The notes under the pieces were generated by a model. It was not told the DNA's origin and did no database searches. It saw nothing but the letters and a program-made list of their open reading frames with translations. Shown here in pieces: positions 1-5,893 of a stretch of 9,138 nt of DNA. Position numbers and translations under genes: made by a program. This DNA comes from Actinomycetota bacterium. Its GTDB lineage: Bacteria > Actinomycetota > Thermoleophilia > Gaiellales > Gaiellaceae. Positions within the stretch are counted from its first letter, which is position 1; every line of letters begins with the position of its first letter. Where the stretch lies: the NCBI GenBank assembly GCA_013694685.1, contig JACDBY010000055.1, positions 1 through 9,138 on the forward strand. Reading direction: 5' to 3'.

Positions 1-379
1 CGGCTTCCTGCACGCTTGCCTGGGCGGCGACCTCCTCGGGAGAGAGGAACTGGCCGAAGTACAGCTTGAGCAGGGCAAGGTCACGGATCTGCGGAGGCTC
101 GTCGGTCGGCTCGCGCAGCCAGCTGCGCAGCGCCTCGAGTCCGCTGTCGGTGAGTGAATACGTTCGGCGCCGACGCCCGGCCTGCTCCTGTTGGCCGTCG
201 AGCAGCCCGGCTTCGGCCAGCCGCGCCGGCTCCGAGTAGAGCTGCGAATGCGGGAACGACCAGAAGTTCCCCACCGACTCGCCGGCCCACCGTTTCATCT
301 CGTACGGAGTGGCGCGACCTGCGCGGCCGATCAGGCCGAGCACGAGGTACGAGACCGGGGTCAGGTTGATCTGTCCCAC
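1..379 (-). CDS. PadR-family transcriptional regulator (partial, 3' end outside window)
   Basis: The first 126 residues of a PadR-like DNA-binding repressor are visible. Translation on the minus strand gives an N-terminal winged helix (about residues 5-85). It contains the family-typical core YLVLGLIGRAGRATPYEMKR, then an FWSFPHSQLYSEPARLAEAGL recognition-helix region, and a wing ending in RRRRTYSLTDSGLEAL. Residues 95-126 (RDLALLKLYFGQFLSPEE...) begin the C-terminal helical dimerisation domain, which continues past the window edge. The start is set as GTG at 379-377: an in-frame TAG lies only 24 bases upstream (403-401), and no other start codon precedes the conserved core. No Shine-Dalgarno sequence is seen, but a TACATT -10-like box ends 7 bases before the GTG, so a leaderless mRNA is likely. 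The gene is divergent from an MMPL exporter. PadR proteins often repress adjacent efflux genes and themselves, so control of that exporter is a reasonable inference. Confidence 0.88.
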   Translation of the reverse strand, partial: MGQINLTPVSYLVLGLIGRAGRATPYEMKRWAGESVGNFWSFPHSQLYSEPARLAEAGLLDGQQEQAGRRRRTYSLTDSGLEALRSWLREPTDEPPQIRDLALLKLYFGQFLSPEEVAAQASVQEA

Positions 380-380
380 G

Positions 381-397
381 CGGGAGAATGTATCCCG
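381..397 (-). promoter_or_regulatory. Predicted leaderless padR promoter inside an inverted repeat
   Basis: On the minus strand, TACATT (392-387) fits the TANNNT -10 pattern and ends exactly 7 bases before the GTG start of the PadR gene, the spacing expected of a leaderless transcript. The same box lies in the centre of a 5-7-5 inverted repeat on the plus strand: CGGGA (381-385), seven bases, TCCCG (393-397). A repressor bound there would cover the -10 element, which suggests autoregulation. No good -35 match is seen at 17-18 bases. Which protein binds is not known from sequence. Confidence 0.45.
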
Positions 398-437
398 ATC
401 CTAGACGATCCGATATATATAACTTTACGGACGATCC
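396..437 (+). repeat. Three CGATCC direct repeats in the divergent promoter region
   Basis: CGATCC occurs at 396-401, 406-411 and 432-437. The last two copies belong to a longer identical 10-mer, GACGATCCGA, at 404-413 and 430-439. The third copy also forms a small palindrome, CGGA-CGA-TCCG (428-438), located between the predicted -35 and -10 boxes of the MMPL-1 promoter. An AT-rich stretch, ATATATATAAC (413-423), lies between copies. In otherwise GC-rich DNA this clustering looks regulatory. PadR is the obvious candidate ligand, but that is inference. Confidence 0.35.
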
Positions 438-452
438 GAAACAGGCTATCGT
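424..452 (+). promoter_or_regulatory. Predicted promoter for the MMPL-1 gene
   Basis: TTTACG (424-429) and TATCGT (447-452) are separated by 17 bases. They match the -35 TTGACA at four positions and the TANNNT -10 consensus. The expected transcription start is near 459, leaving a leader of about 23 bases that contains the GGAG/GGGAG ribosome-binding sequences. The overlapping CGATCC repeats make repression by a local regulator plausible. Confidence 0.4.
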
Positions 453-472
453 CGCTCCAACGACATGGAGCT

Positions 473-477
473 GGGAG
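473..477 (+). promoter_or_regulatory. Ribosome binding site of MMPL-1 (decides the start)
   Basis: GGGAG lies 4 bases before ATG 482, and a second GGAG (467-470) lies 11 bases before it. The reading frame stays open for 97 codons further upstream, but that stretch runs antisense through the PadR gene and its promoter. This supports ATG 482 as the true start. ATG 465 is out of frame. Confidence 0.5.
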
Positions 478-481
478 ACAC

Positions 482-2677
482 ATGACTGAGCGTGTGGCAC
501 GGGCGTGCGCCAAACATCCCTGGTGGGTCCTCGCGATCTGGATGGGCCTGGTTGTTGGCTCTGTCGCCATGATCGGCACGTTCCTCGGGAGCGCGCTCGA
601 GGGGGACATCGAGGTCACGAGCGAGACCGAGTCGAAGCGGGCCGGCGAGCTGTTCGGTCAAGGGTTTCCGCAGCCGCCCCCCGAGCAGGACGTCACCGAG
701 GTCGTGGTCGTGCGCTCGGAAAGCGGCACCGTGGACGATCCCGCCTTCGAGCGGAGCGTGCAGCGACTCGTGGGCGAGCTTCGCGAGGCCGGCGCGACGA
801 ACGTGGTCGACTTCTACGCGACCGATGACGCGCGCCTCGTCTCGTCCGATCGTGACGCGACCCAGGTGCTCGTCGGACTCGGCCCGGACGGAGACGAGGA
901 GGCGGTCAAGCCACTGGTCGCGGTCGTACAGGCGCTCGACGGCGAGCCCGGCATCGAGGCCGCGATGACCGGCGAGTGGACGGCGGACGCCGACTTCGCG
1001 CAACTCTCGCAGGACGACCTACGGACGGGAGAGCTCTATTTCGGCGGGCCGGCCGCCCTCCTGATCCTCCTGCTCGTCTTTGGCGCCGTCGTCGCCGGCC
1101 TCGTGCCTCTCGCGCTCGCGATCGTCTCGATCTTCGTGGCGCTTGGCCTGACCGCGCTCGTGGGACAGGTCTTCCCGCTCTCGGTCTTCACGGTCAACAT
1201 GCTCACCGCGATGGGTCTCGCGCTCGGGATCGACTACTCGCTCTTCGTCCTCTCGCGATTCCGCGAGGAGCGCGCCGACGGCCGGGAGAAGGTGGACGCA
1301 ATTGCGGCGGCGGGAGGAACTGCCAGCCGTGCGGTTCTCTTCAGCGGGATCGCGTTCGTGCTCGCGATGACGGGACTACTGCTCGTCCCGAGCACGATCA
1401 TGCGTAGCCTCGCCGCCGGCGCGATCCTCGTCGGAGTCGTCTCGATCGTCGCCGCGCTGACGCTGCTCCCGGCGGTGCTGAGCCTGCTCGGCGACCGGGT
1501 CAACGCGCTGCGGATCCCCTTCTTCGGCCGAGGCGTCGGCCAGGCGGGAAGCGAGAGTCGCTTCTGGTCGGCGATCGTGCACGCAGTGATGCGGAGACCC
1601 GTCGTGAGCCTGGCGCTCGCGGTCGGGCTGCTCGTGGCTGCGGCCGTCCCCGTGCTCGCCCTCCAGACGGGCTCCGCGGGGCCGAGCGCCCTGCCGGATC
1701 GGCTCGAGTCGAAGCAAGGGTTTGTCCTCCTGAGCGGCGAGTTTCCGCGCGACGGGGTCGATCCGGTCGAGATCGCGGTCGCCGGCGACGTGCGCTCGGC
1801 GGGGATCCAGGCCGCGATCGGTCGCCTCCGGGCCGCGACGGGCCGACAGTCGATCTTCGGCGAGCCCGCGGTCGAGAGCAACGAAGCCGGGACCCTCGCG
1901 CGGGTCAGCCTGCCTCTCGGCGGCGACGCGATCGCGGAGCAGGGGACGGACGCCGTCCGCATGCTTCGCGGGGACATCGTCCCACAGGCGTTCGCAGGGA
2001 CAGACGTCGAGGTCGCGGTCGGCGGCGCCACGGCCGAGGAGATCGACTACCAGGACACCATGGACCGCTGGCTCCCGCTGGTCTTCGCGTTCGTGCTCGG
2101 CCTCTCCTTTGTCCTGCTGACGATCGCCTTCCGCTCGATCGTCGTCGCGGCCAGTGCGATCGTCATGAACCTGCTCTCCGTCGGCGCCGCCTACGGCCTG
2201 CTCGTGCTCGTTTTCGTCAAAGGGGTCGGAAACGAGCTCTTCGGTTTCCAGCAGGCAGACTCGATCGAGGCGTGGGTGCCGCTCTTCCTCTTCTCCGTGC
2301 TCTTCGGGCTCTCGATGGACTACCAGGTCTTCCTGCTCAGTCGCATACGGGAGCGCTACAGCCGGACGGGTAACACCGATGCGGCGGTCGCTTTCGGCGT
2401 CGGGTCGACCGCGCGGCTCATCACCGGAGCGGCGCTGATCATCATCGCCGTCTTCTGGGGGTTCGCGAGGGGCGAGCTGATCATGTTCCAGCAGATGGGC
2501 TTCGGCGTTGCCGTGGCGCTCCTGATCGACGCGACGATCGTCCGTTCGGTCCTCGTCCCGGCGGCGATGACGCTGCTCGGCGAGCGAAACTGGTACCTCC
2601 CTGGGTGGCTCGGCTGGCTCCCCGACGTCCGCGTCGAGGGTGTGCAGTCGGGTAGCAGGCACGACCGGGACCGCTAG
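482..2677 (+). CDS. MMPL/RND-superfamily exporter (MMPL-1)
   Basis: A 731-residue inner-membrane transporter of the MMPL family, proton-driven RND pumps that export drugs or lipids. The order is as expected: a cytoplasmic N-terminus; TM1 (about 14-34, from HPWWVLAIWMGLVVG); a first extracytoplasmic domain (about 36-183); TM2-6 (about 187-335); TM7 (about 373-394); a second extracytoplasmic domain; and TM8-12 (about 531-690). The proton-relay Asp-Tyr pairs known from MmpL3 are present in both halves: GIDYS with D251-Y252 and SMDY with D613-Y614, each followed by an SRFREE/SRIRERY-type cytoplasmic motif. Its length is typical of actinobacterial 'YdfJ/MmpL-like' exporters. The substrate cannot be read from sequence. 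The gene is divergent from the PadR gene and is followed 68 bases later by the MarR-like gene on the same strand, so a shared transcript is possible. A perfect palindrome, CCGCTAGCGG (2671-2680), covers its stop codon. Confidence 0.92.
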   Translation: MTERVARACAKHPWWVLAIWMGLVVGSVAMIGTFLGSALEGDIEVTSETESKRAGELFGQGFPQPPPEQDVTEVVVVRSESGTVDDPAFERSVQRLVGELREAGATNVVDFYATDDARLVSSDRDATQVLVGLGPDGDEEAVKPLVAVVQALDGEPGIEAAMTGEWTADADFAQLSQDDLRTGELYFGGPAALLILLLVFGAVVAGLVPLALAIVSIFVALGLTALVGQVFPLSVFTVNMLTAMGLALGIDYSLFVLSRFREERADGREKVDAIAAAGGTASRAVLFSGIAFVLAMTGLLLVPSTIMRSLAAGAILVGVVSIVAALTLLPAVLSLLGDRVNALRIPFFGRGVGQAGSESRFWSAIVHAVMRRPVVSLALAVGLLVAAAVPVLALQTGSAGPSALPDRLESKQGFVLLSGEFPRDGVDPVEIAVAGDVRSAGIQAAIGRLRAATGRQSIFGEPAVESNEAGTLARVSLPLGGDAIAEQGTDAVRMLRGDIVPQAFAGTDVEVAVGGATAEEIDYQDTMDRWLPLVFAFVLGLSFVLLTIAFRSIVVAASAIVMNLLSVGAAYGLLVLVFVKGVGNELFGFQQADSIEAWVPLFLFSVLFGLSMDYQVFLLSRIRERYSRTGNTDAAVAFGVGSTARLITGAALIIIAVFWGFARGELIMFQQMGFGVAVALLIDATIVRSVLVPAAMTLLGERNWYLPGWLGWLPDVRVEGVQSGSRHDRDR

Positions 2678-2745
2678 CGGCGCTTCAGCCCCAGACGCCT
2701 GGCGAGCAACGCGAGAATCTCAGCCGTGCCACCACAACGACGCGG

Positions 2746-3202
2746 GTGATCGGGCGGGTGATCGCCGCCTATTGCGTCAACACGAGTCAGGATGGAGCCT
2801 TCGACGCGCTCGCGGCCGAGCAGCTCGGGGTGAGCCTCACCGACCTCAGATGCCTGGATATCGTCGAGAGCCGGGGAGGGCTCACCGCCGGTGAGCTCGC
2901 GACCGCATCGGGCCTGACGACGGGGGCGGTCACCGCCGTCGTCGACCGGCTGGAGCGGGCGGGGCTCGCGCGCCGCATCCGGGACGAGCTCGACCGGCGC
3001 AAAGGTTCGGATCGAGGTCACGCCGCGCCACTACGCCGTGTCCGAGGAGGTCTGGCGCCCGCTGCACGAGGACTGGCACCGCCTGCTGGGCAGGCAGTTC
3101 ACCGTTGCCGAGCTCGAGACCATTGCCGAGTTCCTCGAGCTCTCGACCGCTCTCGGTGCCCGGCATGTCGAGCGGCTTCGCGAGTCTCGCTCGCCCCAGT
3201 AG
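2746..3202 (+). pseudogene. MarR-family regulator interrupted by a one-base frameshift
   Basis: Two frames together encode a complete MarR-type winged-helix regulator of about 151 residues. The first frame, from GTG 2746, carries the helix-turn-helix (LTAGELATASGLTTGAVTAV) followed by VDRLERAGLARRIRDELDRRK, the family's recognition helix and start of the wing (DRR). After the AAA at 3001-3003, the family-like sequence continues in the next frame as VRIEVTPRHYAVSEEVWRPL and a C-terminal dimerisation helix, ending at TAG 3200-3202. Removing one A from AAA restores KVRIEV exactly where MarR proteins have 'DRRKVxVxLT'. Left as is, the frame runs on with unlike sequence to 3318. The start is uncertain: the frame is open upstream, no good Shine-Dalgarno sequence is seen, and GTG 2758 is an alternative. 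It lies between two MMPL exporter genes, which MarR proteins commonly control. It could be a sequencing error in an intact gene. Confidence 0.82.
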
Positions 3203-3248
3203 CTCTGCCGGGCGAGCCATCGTGCGGGGTGCCGCCCGCGCCTCTGGC

Positions 3249-3259
3249 CGGTTTACCGT
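3249..3259 (+). promoter_or_regulatory. Possible promoter/operator element before MMPL-2
   Basis: The 176-base gap 3203-3378 contains the palindrome CGGT-TT-ACCG (3249-3258), which overlaps a TANNNT-type hexamer, TACCGT (3254-3259). No convincing -35 is seen. The rest of the gap has no other clear signal apart from the ribosome binding site of the next gene. This is a weak candidate for a MarR-controlled promoter. Confidence 0.2.
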
Positions 3260-3364
3260 ACTGCCGTCGCGTCGGCCAGTCGTCAGTCTGGTGGTCTCGG
3301 AGCGTCTCGGTGCGATGAGTTTCGGCGCCGCAGCCGGTCTTCGACCTCGAGATGGAGCTAGAGC

Positions 3365-3370
3365 AGGAGG
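3365..3370 (+). promoter_or_regulatory. Ribosome binding site of MMPL-2 (decides the start)
   Basis: A perfect AGGAGG ends 8 bases before ATG 3379. An in-frame ATG at 3352 would put this ribosome binding site inside the coding sequence, so 3379 is preferred. Confidence 0.75.
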
Positions 3371-3378
3371 CGACACAG

Positions 3379-5664
3379 ATGACGGAGTACACCGCACACG
3401 AGGGGAACGGCCGGCGGGCAGCGCATGAGCGTCAGGCGACGGGAGGTCTGGCACGCTGGGCGCGCTTCTGCGCGACGCATCCCTGGCGCGTCCTCCTGGG
3501 CTGGCTCGCAATCGTCTTCGTGCTCATCGGTCTCGTCGCCACGGTCGGCGGCTCGCTGCGAGACGAGTTCGAGATTCCCGGCTCCGACACGCAGCGCGCG
3601 ACCGATCTGATCGAGGCGGAGTTCGCCTCCGAGCAGGGCGGCGTCCTCAACATCGTCTTCGCCGCGCCCGAGGGGGAGCAGCTCGATACGCCCTCCCGGC
3701 GTGACGCGATCGACAAGGCGATCGCGGAGCTCCGGACGGCCACGTTCAAGCCGACCGAAGACAAGGCGGGCCTCGAGAGCGTCTCGGATCCGTTCGACGA
3801 GCAGACGTTCTCCGAGCAGGGCCGGATCGCCTACGCCGAGGCTCAGTTCGACCGCGTGATCTACGACGAGGACCGCGAGTCCGTCGTCGCCGTCCAGGAC
3901 GCGGTGCGCGAAGCTGTCGCGCCGGCCGGCCTGACCGTCGAGTACAACGGCGAAGCGGAGTTTCCCCCCATCGAGCAGGGCACCTCCGAGCTGCTCGGGC
4001 TGCTCGCGGCGATCATCGTGCTGCTGATCGTCTTCCGCACGTTCGCCGCGACGTTCATCCCGATCGTGCTGGCGATCGTCGCGCTCGCGACCGCGTTCCT
4101 GCTGCTCTTCATCCTCGCGGGCCTGACCGACATCAACACGATCACCCCGATCCTCGTGACGATGATCGGCCTCGGGGTCGGGATCGACTACTCGCTCTTC
4201 ATCGTGACGAGGTTTAGGCAGCTCCTGCACGAGGGACTTTCGCCGCGTGACGCGGCGGCCGAAGCAGGAGCCTCCGCGGGTCGCGCCGTGCTCTTCGCGG
4301 GCCTGACGGTCGCGATCGGCGTGACGGGCCTCGCGTTCTTCGGGCTCGACTTCGTCACCAAGCTCGGAATCGGCAGCGCCCTCGGCGTCCTGACGACCGT
4401 GCTGCTCGCGAACTCGCTGCTCATCGCGGTGCTCCGACTCCTCGGTCACAAGATCGACCGGCTGAAGCTCCCGTTCCTGCCGGCGATCGATGACTCGGAC
4501 GCAGCACGTGAGAGAACGCTCGTCGCGCGCTGGGGACGGTTCGTGACCGGGAACGCGAAGATCGTCTTCCCGGTCGTCCTGCTGCTCGTGATCGCGCTCG
4601 CCGCGACGTCCGGGCTCGTCCGGCTCGGCGTCGGTGACCAGGGCACACAGCCGACCGAACAGACCGCCCGCCGCGCGTACGACCTCCTGGCCGAGGGATT
4701 CGGCCCGGGCTTCAACGGACCGATCCCGATCGTCGTCGACGTCAACGGCGACGCCGAGGCGCCGCAGCGGATCTTCGAACGCGTCCAGGGGCTCGCGGGC
4801 GTCGCGTCCGCCGGGGAGCCGCAGCTCAACGACGAGAACACCGTCGGGATCGTGTTCGTCACGCCGGACACGGCGCCGCAGGCGGAGGAGACCGACAAGC
4901 TCGTCGACCGCCTCCGCGCAGAGGTCGTACCGGCGGCCGTCCAGGGTGGCGACGCGGTCGCCTACGTCTCGGGTCAGACCGCGGCGTTCAAGGACATCGG
5001 CGACCGGATCACCGAACGGGCGCCGCTGTTTCTCCTCTACATCATCGGCGTCACATTCCTCGTCCTCGCGATGGCGTTCCGCTCGATCGTCGTCTCGCTG
5101 ACGGCCGCGGTCACGACCATTCTCTCCGCGTTCGTCGGCTTCGGCGTGCTGACGCTGGTGGTGCAGGAGGGCCACCTGCTCGGCCTCACGGGGCTCGACC
5201 GGACCGGCCCGATCGAGACGTTCATCCCGCCGATCGCCTTCGCGATCCTGTTCGGGTTGTCGATGGACTACATGGTCTTCCTGATGAGCCGAATCCGCGA
5301 GGAGCACGTTCACGGCCTCCCGACCCGCGATGCTCTCGAGCACGGGATCGCGGCGATCGGGCGCGTGGTCGTCGCCGCGGCGGTGATCATGGGCACGGTC
5401 TTCGCGGCGTTCATCCTCAGCGGGGACCGCGTGTCGAAGGAGTTCGGGATCCTGCTGGCCGTGGCGATCCTCACGGACGCGCTGATCGTGCGGATGACGC
5501 TCGTACCCTCGTTCTTCACGCTGATCGGCGAGAAGACGTGGTACATCCCGCGGTGGCTCGACCGCGTCCTCCCGAACATCACGGTCGAGGCGCCGCACGA
5601 CGGCGAGCGGCCAGTGCCGCGCCAGCCCGAGCCGCGACCGCAGGTCGAGGGCCGCTCGAGCTAG
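3379..5664 (+). CDS. MMPL/RND-superfamily exporter (MMPL-2)
   Basis: A 761-residue MMPL-family transporter paralogous to MMPL-1. After a charged cytoplasmic N-terminus comes TM1 (about 37-56, in HPWRVLLGWLAIVFVLIGL). The family hallmark DEFEIPGSDTQRATDLIEAE follows at about 62-81, leading into the first extracytoplasmic domain. TM2-6 surround VGIDYSLFIVTRFRQ with the proton-relay pair D270-Y271. A second TM1-type segment (IVFPVVLLLVIALAATSGL) and a second extracytoplasmic domain precede TM8-12, which carry GLSMDYMVFLMSRIREE with D630-Y631. The C-terminus is a short hydrophilic, proline- and arginine-rich tail. It is intact, with no missing key residue. Its role is proton-driven export of an unidentified hydrophobic compound, drug or lipid. 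It follows the MarR-like gene on the same strand and ends just before a strong hairpin that separates it from the convergent ribosomal protection gene. Confidence 0.93.
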   Translation: MTEYTAHEGNGRRAAHERQATGGLARWARFCATHPWRVLLGWLAIVFVLIGLVATVGGSLRDEFEIPGSDTQRATDLIEAEFASEQGGVLNIVFAAPEGEQLDTPSRRDAIDKAIAELRTATFKPTEDKAGLESVSDPFDEQTFSEQGRIAYAEAQFDRVIYDEDRESVVAVQDAVREAVAPAGLTVEYNGEAEFPPIEQGTSELLGLLAAIIVLLIVFRTFAATFIPIVLAIVALATAFLLLFILAGLTDINTITPILVTMIGLGVGIDYSLFIVTRFRQLLHEGLSPRDAAAEAGASAGRAVLFAGLTVAIGVTGLAFFGLDFVTKLGIGSALGVLTTVLLANSLLIAVLRLLGHKIDRLKLPFLPAIDDSDAARERTLVARWGRFVTGNAKIVFPVVLLLVIALAATSGLVRLGVGDQGTQPTEQTARRAYDLLAEGFGPGFNGPIPIVVDVNGDAEAPQRIFERVQGLAGVASAGEPQLNDENTVGIVFVTPDTAPQAEETDKLVDRLRAEVVPAAVQGGDAVAYVSGQTAAFKDIGDRITERAPLFLLYIIGVTFLVLAMAFRSIVVSLTAAVTTILSAFVGFGVLTLVVQEGHLLGLTGLDRTGPIETFIPPIAFAILFGLSMDYMVFLMSRIREEHVHGLPTRDALEHGIAAIGRVVVAAAVIMGTVFAAFILSGDRVSKEFGILLAVAILTDALIVRMTLVPSFFTLIGEKTWYIPRWLDRVLPNITVEAPHDGERPVPRQPEPRPQVEGRSS

Positions 5665-5677
5665 GAGCGACGAGAGC

Positions 5678-5711
5678 CGGGCGGCGGGGTCGACAAGGAC
5701 TCCGCCGCCCG
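5678..5711. terminator. Strong convergent-gene hairpin, probable bidirectional terminator
   Basis: The arms 5678-5691 and 5698-5711 pair over 14 base pairs (CGGGCGGCGG + GGTC against GACT + CCGCCGCCCG, with one G-U pair) around a six-base GACAAG loop. It begins 13 bases after the MMPL-2 stop. No U-rich tail follows on either strand, as is common for actinobacterial hairpin terminators. It would serve MMPL-2 and, on the other strand, the convergent ribosomal protection gene. The rest of 5665-5858 has no convincing gene. Confidence 0.7.
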
Positions 5712-5893
5712 AGCCCAGGCCGTCGGTGCTCCGGTGGGCACGCGGAAGACCCACACGTCCGCCTCCTCGAGCTGATCGCGGCACTGACGCTCGGTACCGA
5801 TCTCGGCACCGGTCAGCCTGCCGATTCAACACGAGCGTTGTCCGCCTCCCGTACCTCTTCAGCCGCAACCACGGACGCGTCGGGCGAGGTGCA

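Noticed and set aside
191..481. 97-codon upstream extension of the MMPL-1 frame
   Set aside because: It runs antisense through the PadR gene and the promoter region. The ribosome binding site and TM1 position support ATG 482.
81..500. 139-aa minus-strand frame overlapping the PadR gene
   Set aside because: A different frame from the one encoding the PadR winged helix. No recognisable domain, and it extends through the promoter region.
1376..2662. 428-aa minus-strand open frame opposite MMPL-1
   Set aside because: Low-complexity charged sequence, antisense to a well-supported transporter.
2671..2680. Palindrome CCGCTAGCGG at the MMPL-1 stop as a terminator
   Set aside because: It has no loop and no U-tract; a ten-base self-complementary site can arise by chance and cannot form a stable hairpin.
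3203..3318. Tail of the MarR frame beyond the frameshift
   Set aside because: The unshifted continuation is proline/arginine-rich and unlike MarR, while the shifted frame gives a normal MarR C-terminus.
5803..5859. Tiny GTG-started frame after the ribosomal protection gene (MVAAEEVREADNARVESAG)
   Set aside because: Only about 19 codons, with no ribosome binding site, and it overlaps the restored C-terminal tail of the preceding gene.
3358..5868. 836-aa minus-strand open frame opposite MMPL-2
   Set aside because: Antisense shadow of a clear MMPL gene. It is extremely Arg/Asp/Glu-rich, has no recognisable domain, and is typical of high-GC opposite frames.
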